Shown here: one piece after another, positions 53,055 through 64,000 of the stretch
Layout of the letters: each line of letters starts with the position of its first letter
Numbering within the stretch: the first letter of the stretch is position 1
Assembly: GCA_963785765.1 (NCBI GenBank)
Contig: CAWAWM010000008.1
Location: 682,001-746,000 of the forward strand
From: DATBGO01 sp963785765
GTDB taxonomy: Bacteria > Actinomycetota > Actinomycetes > Streptosporangiales > Streptosporangiaceae
DNA length: 64,000 nucleotides
Direction of reading: 5' to 3'
Notes under the pieces: generated by a model
The model's input: only the letters and a program-made list of their open reading frames with translations
Databases searched by the model: none
Told to the model about the DNA's origin: nothing
Program-made: the position numbers and the translations under genes

Positions 53055-53984
53055 ATGACCGAGACCATTAGCACCCGTGCGCGCATCGGCGTGACCAGGC
53101 TGTCGGGCAACATCGGCGCCGAAATATCCGGTGTCGATGCCGGCGAAGTACTCAGCGACGATGCCGTCGCCGAGGTGCGCCGGGCGCTCCTGCAGCACAA
53201 GGTGGTATTCCTGCGCGATCAGCACCTCAATTACCCCAGGCAGGTGGCCTTCGCCGAGCGGCTGGGCCCGCTGACCCTCGGCCACCCGACCCTGGCCTCA
53301 CCACCTGACCAGCCGTTCCTCGAGGAGATCGACTCGCGCAAGGGCGGCCGCGCCAACCACTGGCACACCGACGTGACCTTCGTCGACCGGCCGCCTGCCT
53401 TCACCCTCCTGCATGCGGTGGTGATCCCGCCGGTGGGCGGGGACACGATCTGGGCCAATACGGTGACCGCCTACGAGAACCTGCCCGCCCAGCTGCGCGA
53501 GCTGGCTGACCGGCTGCGCATCGTGCATACCAACGATTACGACTACGCAGCGGTCTACGGCCGGGAAGAACGCGGCGACGAGGCGCTGATTGCCCGGCGG
53601 AAGGAATTCATTTCGACTGTCTACGAGACCGAGCATCCGGCGGTGCGCGTCCACCCGGAGACCGCCGAGCGCTCGCTCGTGCTCGGCGGCTTCGCCCGGA
53701 GCATCGCCGGGTTCTCGCCGCAGGCGTCCCGTGACCTGATCCGCGTCCTGCAGGAGTACGTCACCCGCCCGGAGCAGACCGTCCGGTGGCGCTGGCGCGA
53801 AGGCGACCTGGCCATCTGGGACAACCGGGCCACCCAGCACTACGCGATCTTCGACTACGGCACCGCGCACCGGCGCGGCGAGCGGGTCACGGTCGCGGGC
53901 CCGGTCCCGGTCGGCATCGACGGCCGGCCGAGTGTCTCGCTCAAGGGCGAGGCGTCGGCTTACTACGCGGGCGCGGCGAACTGA
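53055..53984 (+). CDS. tauD: TauD/TfdA family dioxygenase
   Basis: 309 aa Fe(II)/2-oxoglutarate-dependent dioxygenase that releases sulfite from taurine or related alkylsulfonates. The iron site HWHTDVTFVDRPPAF (HxD) and distal His in WDNRATQHYAIFDYG are visible, with Arg in RRGERVTVAG for 2-oxoglutarate. The sulfite released can be reduced by the sirA product. First structural gene of an operon with an ABC importer. Substrate beyond sulfonate is not resolved. Confidence 0.88.
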   Translation: MTETISTRARIGVTRLSGNIGAEISGVDAGEVLSDDAVAEVRRALLQHKVVFLRDQHLNYPRQVAFAERLGPLTLGHPTLASPPDQPFLEEIDSRKGGRANHWHTDVTFVDRPPAFTLLHAVVIPPVGGDTIWANTVTAYENLPAQLRELADRLRIVHTNDYDYAAVYGREERGDEALIARRKEFISTVYETEHPAVRVHPETAERSLVLGGFARSIAGFSPQASRDLIRVLQEYVTRPEQTVRWRWREGDLAIWDNRATQHYAIFDYGTAHRRGERVTVAGPVPVGIDGRPSVSLKGEASAYYAGAAN

Positions 53985-54042
53985 ACGCCAGCCGGACCGG
54001 CCCGCTTACTCCCGAGCATCCCCCTGACGAAGGAAGACCCTG

Positions 54043-55146
54043 ATGAGTACCTCAGCAGACACCCGGGAGTCGGCGCGCAAGCCGACCCCCATCTACAAGC
54101 GCAAGCGGCGGCGGATCTACGGCAGCCTGGCCGTGGCCGCGATCGTGGTCATCGCCGTCATCGTCTGGGCCGTCACCCGCAGCGGCGGCTCCGGGGCCGC
54201 CCTGCCTGGCTTCACCATCGCCTACGGCCAGGGCACGGTCGCGAACTCGGACAGCATCATCGACAGCGACGCGGCGCTGGCCAAGACGATCCCCGCGCAG
54301 CTGCATTTCGTGCCGTTCGATGCGGGGGTCACTGCGATCGCCGAGATGCGCAGCGGCAGCTTGCAGGCGATCAGCGGGGTCGGCAACCCGCCGGTGGTCG
54401 GCGCGATCGGCACGGGCACCGGAGTCGACGTCGTCATCGCGCAGAGCTTCGACGCGGACGCGCTCATCGTGCCGAAGTCGGTCACCGCCGCGAGCCAGCT
54501 GGCCGGGAAGTCGGTCGGCGTGCTGGTCGGCTCGTCGGAGGATTACGAACTGCGCGGCTGGCTCGGCTTGCAGCACCTCACCGCCTCGGTCAAGGTGGTG
54601 GGCTTCGCCAGCGAACAGGCGGCAGCGGCCGCCTACCTGGCCGGCTCGGTCGCCGCGGCCTACGTGCAGGCCGGCCCGGAAGCCCAGCTCACGCAGCATG
54701 GCGGCCACCCGCTGGTCAACGCCGAGCAGATCGCCAGGCTGGGCATTCCCGGCCTGAACGTGGTCGCGGTCTCGCAGCACCTGGTCCGCAGCGATCCCGC
54801 CCTGGTGCAGAAATACGTCTGCGCCGAGGTCCAGGCCACCCGGCTGTTCACCGGCCCGCAGGCGGCGAAGTACCTGACCCAGAGCGCCAAGGTCCAGGGG
54901 GTGCCTGGCAACCTCATCGTGTCGGCCACCCGGGGCTACCCGTTCATCCCGCTCAGCCAGCAGCTCTTCTGGCTCGGCTCCGGGCCGAACGACACCACCA
55001 GCCCGATCGTCAAGGCCTACGTGCAGACCGGGCAGTTCCTGGTCGGTCAGGGCCGGCTGACTGCGGCGCCGTCGGCGGCCGTGGTGGCGACCCACGTCGA
55101 TCCGACCTTCGTCAAGAAGGCACTGGCCGGTGGCTGCTCGAGCTGA
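54043..55146 (+). CDS. tauA: ABC transporter sulfonate/taurine-binding protein (membrane-anchored)
   Basis: 367 aa. A basic N terminus (PIYKRKRRRIYG) is followed by one hydrophobic helix (SLAVAAIVVIAVIVWAV, ~residues 28-44) with no lipobox Cys, so it is anchored by a transmembrane helix. The rest resembles SsuA/TauA-type binding proteins (FTIAYGQGTVANS; QLAGKSVGVLVGSSEDY). Gene symbol by context. gaaggaag precedes the ATG. The end overlaps the ATPase gene by 17 nt. Confidence 0.82.
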   Translation: MSTSADTRESARKPTPIYKRKRRRIYGSLAVAAIVVIAVIVWAVTRSGGSGAALPGFTIAYGQGTVANSDSIIDSDAALAKTIPAQLHFVPFDAGVTAIAEMRSGSLQAISGVGNPPVVGAIGTGTGVDVVIAQSFDADALIVPKSVTAASQLAGKSVGVLVGSSEDYELRGWLGLQHLTASVKVVGFASEQAAAAAYLAGSVAAAYVQAGPEAQLTQHGGHPLVNAEQIARLGIPGLNVVAVSQHLVRSDPALVQKYVCAEVQATRLFTGPQAAKYLTQSAKVQGVPGNLIVSATRGYPFIPLSQQLFWLGSGPNDTTSPIVKAYVQTGQFLVGQGRLTAAPSAAVVATHVDPTFVKKALAGGCSS

Positions 55147-55963
55147 CGCCATCCCGGACGCGGCCGGGCGGCAGGCCGGGGGCCGGGCCACGGCCGCGCA
55201 CGTGGTGCTCGACGGGGTCGGCAAGACATTCCGCCGGGCTGGCCGTCGCACGGTCGCCGTGGCCGGGGTCAGCCTGGAGGTCGCGCCGGGCGAGCTGGTC
55301 TGCCTGCTCGGCCCGTCCGGCTGCGGCAAGTCCACCCTGCTGCGCATCGTCGCGGGCGCGCTGGAGTGCGACGAGGGCTCCGTGACCGTCGGGGGCCTGC
55401 CCGTCACCGGGCCGGCCCCCGACCGGGGCATGCTGTTCCAGAGCCCCATGCTCTTCCCCTGGCTGACGACCAGGAAGAACGTGCTGTTCGGCCCGCGGGC
55501 GCAGCGGGCCGCCGGCCATGACGAGCGAGACGATCCGGAACTGGACGCCGAGGCCGACGCCATCCTGGCCACGGTCGGCCTGGCGCAGTTCAGCGATGCG
55601 TTCCCGCATGAGCTATCGGGCGGGATGCGGCACCGGGCCGCATTCGCCCGCGCGATGGTCACCCGGCCGTCGGTGCTGCTCATGGACGAGCCGTTCGGCG
55701 CGCTTGACGCGATCACCCGGATCCGCATGCACGACTTCCTGCTGAGCATGTGGGAGCGGTACCGGATCACCATCATCTTCGTGACGCACGACATCGAGGA
55801 GGCGGTCCTGCTCGGCGACCGGGTGGCCGTGATGGGCGGCAGGCCGCCCGGCATCAGCGAGGTCATCGAGGTGCCGCTGCGCCGTCCTCGGCACGCCATC
55901 GATGTCGACACCGAACAGTTCCTGGCCACCAAGCGCCGGATCCGCGCGTCCCTGACCGGCTGA
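55130..55963 (+). CDS. tauB: ABC transporter ATP-binding protein (sulfonate/taurine type)
   Basis: 277 aa. Walker A LLGPSGCGKSTLLRIVAG, Q-loop MLFQSPMLFPWLTT, signature ELSGGMRHRAAFARAMV, Walker B LLMDEPFGALDAITR and H-loop VTHDIEEAV. Matches SsuB/TauB ATPases. GTG start inside the end of the binding-protein gene. Confidence 0.92.
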   Translation: MAARADAIPDAAGRQAGGRATAAHVVLDGVGKTFRRAGRRTVAVAGVSLEVAPGELVCLLGPSGCGKSTLLRIVAGALECDEGSVTVGGLPVTGPAPDRGMLFQSPMLFPWLTTRKNVLFGPRAQRAAGHDERDDPELDAEADAILATVGLAQFSDAFPHELSGGMRHRAAFARAMVTRPSVLLMDEPFGALDAITRIRMHDFLLSMWERYRITIIFVTHDIEEAVLLGDRVAVMGGRPPGISEVIEVPLRRPRHAIDVDTEQFLATKRRIRASLTG

Positions 55964-56040
55964 GCCGCCCGGGCGGGCCGCGGCGCCCGCGGCCGCGCCC
56001 GGGCGGGCTCCGCCAAAGGAGCAACGCCAAAGGAGTAACA

Positions 56041-56946
56041 ATGTCTGGCTGGTATCCCGCGCCCCTCGGGGCGACTGCCGTGATCGAGGACACCGCGCCG
56101 GCCGGGCCTGGCGCCGCGGATCACGACGCGTTCGATGATCGCGCCGACCTGCTCGCCCACCGGCGCGCCCGGCGCCGGGCCAGGACCCGGCGGGTGACCA
56201 CCGGAGCGGCCGGGCTGGCCGCGCTGCTGCTGCTCTGGCAGGCGGCCGCCATGGTCCTGAACGACCAGGTCGCGTTGCCCTCGGTCGTCCAGACCGGCCA
56301 GCAGTTCCTGCACTACCTGGGCCGGCCGTACCCGGCGCAGGGCCGGCCGCTCTGGTTCGACCTGTACATCAGCCTGCGGCGGATCCTGACCGGGTTCGTG
56401 ATCGGGGTGATCATCGGCGTGGCGGCCGGCGCCGCGATGTCGGCCAGCCGGGCCATCCGGCACCTGGTCGATCCCATCATCGAGGTCATCAGGCCGCTGC
56501 CGCCGCTCGCCTTCATCCCGCTGTTCATCGTCTGGCTGGGCATCGGCGAGCTGCCCAAGGAGGTCCTGATCGTCATCGGGGTCATCCCGGTGATGGCCGT
56601 GACCACCGTCGCGGCCCTCGACGAGGTCCCTGAGGACCTGCGGCTGTGCGCGCGGACCCTGGGCGCGTCCCGCGCCTACACGCTGCTGCACGTCCAGATC
56701 CGGTCCGCGCTGCCTGGGATTCTCACCGGGATGCGGATCTCCATGGCCGGGGCCTGGAGCAGCATCGTGGCCGTCGAGCTGCTCGCGGCCACCAGCGGGC
56801 TGGGCTTCCTGATCATGCAGGCGGGTGACTACCTGGATACCGCGCTGGTGTTCGCCGGGATCATCACGATTGCGATCGCGGGGCTGGCCCTGGACGCCTG
56901 CCTGCGCGGCCTGCTCCTGCTGGCCGATCCGAGCAGGCGGGGATGA
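56041..56946 (+). CDS. tauC: ABC transporter permease (sulfonate/taurine type)
   Basis: 301 aa. Cytosolic N terminus of ~50 residues, then about six membrane helices, with the EAA-type loop LRLCARTLGASRAYTLLHVQ. BPD_transp_1 family, as in SsuC/TauC. aaggagt lies 6 nt before ATG 56041. Completes the importer. Confidence 0.92.
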   Translation: MSGWYPAPLGATAVIEDTAPAGPGAADHDAFDDRADLLAHRRARRRARTRRVTTGAAGLAALLLLWQAAAMVLNDQVALPSVVQTGQQFLHYLGRPYPAQGRPLWFDLYISLRRILTGFVIGVIIGVAAGAAMSASRAIRHLVDPIIEVIRPLPPLAFIPLFIVWLGIGELPKEVLIVIGVIPVMAVTTVAALDEVPEDLRLCARTLGASRAYTLLHVQIRSALPGILTGMRISMAGAWSSIVAVELLAATSGLGFLIMQAGDYLDTALVFAGIITIAIAGLALDACLRGLLLLADPSRRG

Positions 56947-56986
56947 CCAGGCGGGGATGAGCCGGCGCCGCGCCGGGCGACCGGGC

Positions 56987-57841
56987 TTAATCCGGCGGGC
57001 TATCCCCGATGAGCGCAGCCAGGACCGCCTGGACGATGTCGTCGGCCGGTGCGGCCGCGGGCCCGGCGTGCGGGGCGCGCCGGAATACCTCCGTCGCGGC
57101 CTGGTGGAACCCGTCGGGCAGGCCCGCCGCGGCCATGCTCGCGGCGATCTCCTCCATCTCGCCGACCCAGCGCCACCCCTTGGCGCTGGCTGCCTGGGCG
57201 GATCCGGCGGACCGGGCGGCCAGTCCGGGCTGGGATAGCGCCCACTCGGCGAGCAGCGTCTCCTCGACGCCTTCGGCCCTGGCCAGCGCCCTGGCCGTGA
57301 GCAGGAGCGCGCTGCTGCCCTTGGTCCAGGCGGCGTAGGCCATCTTCACCGCGGACGCCGCGGTGGTGCTGCCGCTGATCACCTGAGCGCCGAGCGGGCT
57401 GGCCCGGAACAGCGCGCGTACCTCGCCGGCCTGGGGCCCGGACAGGTACAGCCGGGTGCTGCCGGGGGCGGCCGGCGGTGGCCCGATGATCCCGCCGTCG
57501 ACGTAGCTGCCGCCGCCGTCGGAGATCATGCGGGCGATCTCGCGCGCGGTGGTCGGCGCGATGGCGTTCGCGTCCAGGAAGATCCCGCCGAAGCCCTGCA
57601 CCGCCCAGGCCATGTCCAGGGCCGCGTGCGGCGGGAGGATGGACAGGATCACGTCGGCGCGGTCGGCCATCTCCGCCGCGGTCCCGACGTCTTCCAGGCC
57701 CGCGCCCCGGGCGCGGGCGGCTGATTCGGGCCCGCGTCCTTCCGACGCCCACAGCACCCGGTGCCCCACGCCGGTCAGGCAGCGCCCGACGGCGGTGCCC
57801 ATCTCGCCCGGGTGCAGCAGTCCGATCACGGTCTCGCTCAT
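56987..57841 (-). CDS. NAD(P)-binding dehydrogenase with DUF1932 C-terminal domain
   Basis: 284 aa. Rossmann start TVIGLLHPGEMGTAVGRCLT (6-phosphogluconate dehydrogenase NAD-binding domain), substrate-loop GSYVDGGIIGPPPA, catalytic-lysine region SAVKMAYAAWTKGS, then a helical DUF1932 domain. Family: beta-hydroxyacid-dehydrogenase-like; substrate unknown. ATG 57839-57841 has ggaggg 6 nt upstream. Convergent with the tau operon. Confidence 0.85.
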   Translation of the reverse strand: MSETVIGLLHPGEMGTAVGRCLTGVGHRVLWASEGRGPESAARARGAGLEDVGTAAEMADRADVILSILPPHAALDMAWAVQGFGGIFLDANAIAPTTAREIARMISDGGGSYVDGGIIGPPPAAPGSTRLYLSGPQAGEVRALFRASPLGAQVISGSTTAASAVKMAYAAWTKGSSALLLTARALARAEGVEETLLAEWALSQPGLAARSAGSAQAASAKGWRWVGEMEEIAASMAAAGLPDGFHQAATEVFRRAPHAGPAAAPADDIVQAVLAALIGDSPPD

Positions 57842-58020
57842 GATCACCCTCCCAGCATAGTGTCGCGCACATGGCCAGGCCGGGAGGAAGACGACCGGCC
57901 GGCTGCTCCGCCTGACGGCCACGGTGACCAGCTTCGGCGGACCCGCGCTGGCCGGGCCGCCACCGGTGCGATCTGATAGGAGGATGGCCCGCTCGCTGGA
58001 TGATCAGGAGGAGACTCGCG

Positions 58021-58257
58021 ATGACTGACCCCAATGATCCGCCCCGGCCGCGTGACTACGCCCTGCAGGAGGAGCTCGACTCGCTGCACGAGCAGGAGCG
58101 AGAAGGACACTCGACGCCGAACGAGCAGCGCCGTGCCGAGCAGCTGGAGCGTCGGCTGAACGTCGACGAGCACGGGGCCGAAGTGCGCGAGCGCCGGGAA
58201 CATGATCGCGAGGCCGACCGGCGCAGCGATGAGGAACGCGCGCGGCATCGCCGCTGA
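58021..58257 (+). CDS. Small highly charged protein (78 aa)
   Basis: From ATG 58021 with aggaggag ~8 nt upstream. TDPNDPPRPRDYALQEELDS is followed by a Glu/Arg-rich, likely helical or coiled-coil region (EQRRAEQLERRLNVDEHGAE) and ends in an Arg/His tail. No known family; no cysteine and no hydrophobic core, so it is probably a disordered or coiled-coil protein. Confidence 0.65.
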   Translation: MTDPNDPPRPRDYALQEELDSLHEQEREGHSTPNEQRRAEQLERRLNVDEHGAEVRERREHDREADRRSDEERARHRR

Positions 58258-58705
58258 GCTAGCCGGAAGTGAATCCCGCCGCGCAGTGTCGGCGCGGCTT
58301 CGAGCCTGCTGAATTGCGCAGCCGTACTTGGTGTAGTCCGCCGGACGGACTCAGCTACGGCTGGGCCGACACCCTCGATGCGCGGCAGCTGGTCAGCGAG
58401 TACCGAGCGGGCCGGGTCATCCTGGCCGGGCTGCGCGGCCGCAACTGCGCCGCTACCGTGGGCCTCGCCCGTCCCACCTTCACGGTTCAGAGCGTCCGTC
58501 GGCTGCGCTGACAACCTGGTCATGACGGGCCGGTCTGCGGATGTCGGGCTGGCCACGTCGCCGGGGCGCGGTAATGCTCGATAGAGTCGCAGTAGAGGGG
58601 CCGTGAGGCCGAAAGCTTAAGCAGCCCGTGAGGGTGCTGATCATTGAGCCGTCCTACGTCCGTGCGCACCGCGCCGGTCGCGCGGCATCGCGAGGAGTGC
58701 GTGCA
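58258..58705. other. 448-bp region before ppdk
   Basis: No convincing gene. An 80-codon open frame from GTG 58269 has no ribosome site or family marks. An inverted repeat gtccg-ccgga-cggac lies at ~58337-58351. TAGAGT at ~58575 could be a ppdk -10 box. Confidence 0.45.
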
Positions 58706-61393
<2,688 letters not shown>

Positions 61394-61411
61394 CCCAGGC
61401 GACCTGAGCCG

Positions 61412-62635
61412 GTGACCGCCGGCTACGACAGCCACGCGACGGAGCGCTGGGCGCCGGAGCAGCGCACCCGTACCCAGCGCCCGTGGCGCGGCGAGTTCGA
61501 GCGAGACCGGGCCCGGGTGCTGCACAGCGCCGCGCTGCGCAGGCTGGCAGCCAAGACGCAGGTGGTCGAAGTCGGCTCCAGCGACTTCCCGCGGACCAGG
61601 CTCACCCACTCGCTGGAGTGCGCGCAGATCGGCCGGGAACTCGGCGCGGTGCTCGGCTGCGACCCGGACCTGGTCGACGCCGCCTGCCTGGCGCATGACC
61701 TCGGGCATCCGCCCTTCGGCCACAACGGCGAGCAGGCGCTGGCCAGCATCGCCGCGGACTGTGGCGGCTTCGAGGGCAACGCGCAGAGCTTCCGGCTGCT
61801 GACCCGGCTGGAGGCTAAGGTGGCTGGGACCGGCCTGAACCTGACCCGCGCGACCCTCGACGCCACCTTGAAGTACCCGTGGCTGGCCCGGCCCGGCCAG
61901 CTCAAGTACGGCGGCTACGACGACGACGCCAAGGCGTTCGACTGGGTCCGCGACGGCGCCCCGGACGGCCGGCGATGCCTGGAGGCCCAGGTCATGGACT
62001 GGGCCGACGACGTCGCCTACTCCGTGCACGACCTGGAGGACGGACTGCAGTCCGGCGCGATCACGCTGGCCGCGCTGCAGGACGGCGCGGACCGCCTGGC
62101 CATCGCTGAGCTGACCCTGGCCAGCTACTGCGAGCCAGGCACGGTGCGCACCGACGAGCTGTGCGCGGTGTTCGGCGGCCTGCTCGGCCTGCCGTTCTGG
62201 CCCGCCAGCTTCGATGGCGGCCCTGGTTCGCTCGCCGCGCTGAAGCACCTGACCAGCGAGCTGATCAGCCGGTTCTGCGACGCGGCGCAGGACGCGACGC
62301 TGGCCGCGGCCCGGACCGCCCGGCTGACCAGGTACGCCGCCGATCTGGTGGTGCCGCGGCGGCAGCGCCTGGAGTGCGCGCTGCTGAAGGGGGTGACCGC
62401 GCACTACGTGATGAGCCGGGCCGGGGTCGCAGCGGTGCAGGCCCAGCAGCGCGAGCTGATCACTGGGCTGGCCGCCGCGGTGCGGGCCGGCGCACCGCAG
62501 ACGCTGGAGCCGGCATTCCGCCCGGCGCATCAGGCGGCCGGGTCGGATCCGCAGCGGCTGCGTGTCGTGGTCGACCAGATCGCCTCGCTCACGGATACTT
62601 CGGCGATTGCCTGGCACCGCCGCCTGTGCCAGTGA
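61412..62635 (+). CDS. dgt: dGTPase-like HD-domain triphosphohydrolase
   Basis: 407 aa. RRLAAKTQVVEVGSSDFPRT, RLTHSLECAQIGRELG (H), ACLAHDLGHPPFGHNGEQAL (HD) and MDWADDVAYSVHDLEDG (D) form the metal site of the HD hydrolases that cut dNTPs to nucleoside and tripolyphosphate. GTG start 18 nt after ppdk. The usual actinomycete order ppdk-dgt is kept, but the gene that follows is a flavoprotein. Confidence 0.93.
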   Translation: MTAGYDSHATERWAPEQRTRTQRPWRGEFERDRARVLHSAALRRLAAKTQVVEVGSSDFPRTRLTHSLECAQIGRELGAVLGCDPDLVDAACLAHDLGHPPFGHNGEQALASIAADCGGFEGNAQSFRLLTRLEAKVAGTGLNLTRATLDATLKYPWLARPGQLKYGGYDDDAKAFDWVRDGAPDGRRCLEAQVMDWADDVAYSVHDLEDGLQSGAITLAALQDGADRLAIAELTLASYCEPGTVRTDELCAVFGGLLGLPFWPASFDGGPGSLAALKHLTSELISRFCDAAQDATLAAARTARLTRYAADLVVPRRQRLECALLKGVTAHYVMSRAGVAAVQAQQRELITGLAAAVRAGAPQTLEPAFRPAHQAAGSDPQRLRVVVDQIASLTDTSAIAWHRRLCQ

Positions 62636-62714
62636 AACCCTGGTCGTAGCCAATCGTGGCCCGGTCAGCCGACGGTAGTGCGGGGCAGTCAGCCACCGCC
62701 GGAAGGAGCAGCCG

Positions 62715-63941
62715 ATGCCCGCCGAACCTGCCTACGTGATCGTCGGCGCCAGCCTGGCCGGCGCCAAGGCCGCGGAAACCCTGCGCGAGGAGGGCTTCAG
62801 CGGTGCCGTCGTCCTGATCGGCGCGGAGGATCTGCGCCCCTACGAACGGCCGCCGCTGTCCAAGGGCTACCTGCTCGGCAAGGACGATGCGGACTCGGTA
62901 TTCGTGCACGAGCCGGGCTGGTATGCCGAGCACGACGTCGACCTGCGGCTCGGCGTCACCGTCAACGCCATCGACACGGCCGCCCGCCAGGTCGAGGTGG
63001 CGGGCGGTGACCCCGTCGCCTTCGGCAAGCTGCTGATTACCACCGGGTCGTCGCCGCGCCGCCTGCGGGTGCCAGGCGCCGACCTGGACGGCGTGCTGTA
63101 TCTGCGGACCAGGCCCGACTCAGACCGGTTGCGGGCGTCACTGGCCGCAGGCGGCCGGGTGGTCATCGCCGGATCGGGCTGGATCGGGCTGGAGACCGCC
63201 GCCGCGGCCAGGGAATACGGCTGCGAGGTCACGATCGTGGAGCCCGAGCCGGGTGCCCTGCTCCGCTCGGTCGGCCCTGAACTCGGCGAGGTCTTCGCTG
63301 ACCTGCACCGCAGCCACGGGGTGGTGTTCCGGTTCGGCGAGGGCCTCGCCGAGCTGCGCGGATCGGGCGGACGGGTCAGCTCGGTGGTCACCTCGGCCGA
63401 TGCGGAGCTGCCCGCCGACCTGGTGATCATCGGGATCGGCGCGGCGCCGAACGACGCCATCGCGACCGCCGCTGGCCTCGAGGTGGACAACGGGATACTG
63501 GTCGACGAGGCGCTGCGCAGTTCTCATCCGGACATCTTCGCGGCCGGGGACGTGGCGAACTGGTTCAATCCGCTGCTCGGCCACCGGATCCGGGTCGAGC
63601 ACTGGGCCAATGCACTGGCCGGCGGCCCGGTCGCGGCCAGGTCCATGCTCGGCCAGCAGGTCTCCTACGACTGGGTCCCGTACTTCTTCAGCGACCAGTA
63701 CGACCTTGGCATGGAGGCCGCGGGGGTGCCCGAGCCCGGCCACTATGACCAGGTTGTTTACCGGGGCGACCCCGAGACGCTGGAGTTCATCGCGTTCTGG
63801 CTGTCGGACGGCACCGTGGTGGCCGGGATGAACGTGAATGTCTGGGATGTGAACGACGACATCCAGGCGCTGATCCGGGCCGGTACCAGCGTGGACGTCA
63901 GCCGCCTCGAAGACCCCGACGTCCCGCTGACCGACCTCTGA
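62715..63941 (+). CDS. FAD-dependent NAD(P)H:ferredoxin reductase-like oxidoreductase
   Basis: 408 aa. FAD site YVIVGASLAGAKAAETLREE, YERPPLSKGYLLG, NAD site VVIAGSGWIGLETAAAAREY, FAD site DIFAAGDVANWF and a C-terminal reductase domain (YFFSDQYDLGMEAAG). Rubredoxin/ferredoxin reductase family, usually serving P450s or dioxygenases; no partner ferredoxin is in the window. ggaaggagc precedes the ATG. Confidence 0.9.
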   Translation: MPAEPAYVIVGASLAGAKAAETLREEGFSGAVVLIGAEDLRPYERPPLSKGYLLGKDDADSVFVHEPGWYAEHDVDLRLGVTVNAIDTAARQVEVAGGDPVAFGKLLITTGSSPRRLRVPGADLDGVLYLRTRPDSDRLRASLAAGGRVVIAGSGWIGLETAAAAREYGCEVTIVEPEPGALLRSVGPELGEVFADLHRSHGVVFRFGEGLAELRGSGGRVSSVVTSADAELPADLVIIGIGAAPNDAIATAAGLEVDNGILVDEALRSSHPDIFAAGDVANWFNPLLGHRIRVEHWANALAGGPVAARSMLGQQVSYDWVPYFFSDQYDLGMEAAGVPEPGHYDQVVYRGDPETLEFIAFWLSDGTVVAGMNVNVWDVNDDIQALIRAGTSVDVSRLEDPDVPLTDL

Positions 63942-64000
63942 GCCGGCCGCTGGCCTGTCGCGGACTGGTCTGCCGGCGGTATCCGGCCAACCGCTGGACC

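Noticed and set aside
54052..56691. 879-codon minus-strand open frame opposite the tau operon
   Set aside because: Antisense shadow; no ribosome site or domain.
58269..58511. 80-codon frame before ppdk
   Set aside because: No ribosome site, no recognisable motif, composition like its non-coding surroundings.

Overview
The window is 64 kb of very GC-rich DNA with tightly packed genes. Many genes start with GTG or TTG, ATGA/GTGA overlaps are common, and many genes appear leaderless (TAnnnT-like -10 box 6-7 nt before the start codon). Gene content and order (DUF3046-recA-recX-rny; miaB-miaA-dapF...hflX; holA-rpsT-lepA-hemW-hrcA-dnaJ-rsmE; HIT-phoH-ybeY-CNNM-era-recO-uppS-glyS; ppdk-dgt) are those of a high-GC actinomycete. 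A lineage near Streptosporangiales is an inference only. No rRNA, tRNA, CRISPR array, phage or insertion sequence was recognised.

Layout. 1-2.2 kb: 3' part of an acyl-CoA ligase, a 17-bp tandem array and a small HTH gene. 2.2-6.5 kb (minus strand): a sulfite-reduction operon, read as cysteine leader peptide, sulfite reductase, zinc-ribbon protein, cysG and sirB, so the enzyme is made together with its siroheme cofactor pathway. 6.6-18.1 kb: DUF3046, SOS-controlled recA, recX, rny, an S9 peptidase (minus), miaB, an extradiol-dioxygenase-like gene, miaA and dapF. 18.0-25.7 kb (minus): a block lying between dapF and hflX, made of a ribbon-helix-helix gene with a self-overlapping operator/promoter, a DUF4097 gene, a 58-residue protein, and glcDEF plus malate synthase (glycolate to glyoxylate to malate). 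26-36 kb: hflX, hutI, a frameshifted degV, holA, rpsT (minus), lepA, a MOSC gene and hemW. 36-42 kb: a repeat-rich DUF4870 membrane protein, CIRCE-hrcA-dnaJ, rsmE, and an ECF sigma factor with a membrane partner. 42-51 kb: HIT, phoH with an overlapping micro-ORF, ybeY, a CNNM/CorC-like protein, a zinc-less cytidine-deaminase-like protein, an EamA transporter, era, a TerB-like gene, recO, uppS, a 17-bp minisatellite and DUF6703. 51-58 kb: glyS, then a taurine/sulfonate operon (tauD, binding protein, ATPase, permease) preceded by a second cysteine leader peptide, then an oxidoreductase. 58-64 kb: a small charged protein, ppdk, dgt and a ferredoxin-reductase-like flavoprotein.

The most distinctive signals are two RRHVD-type cysteine leader peptides placed before two separate sulfur operons (sulfite reduction and sulfonate import); an RHH gene with four TGACGTC sites around a leaderless promoter; a leaderless 11-codon ORF whose stop overlaps the phoH TTG start; a degV gene broken at a G6 tract; and many short-period repeats, with 15/18-bp units inside genes and 17-bp units between convergent genes.
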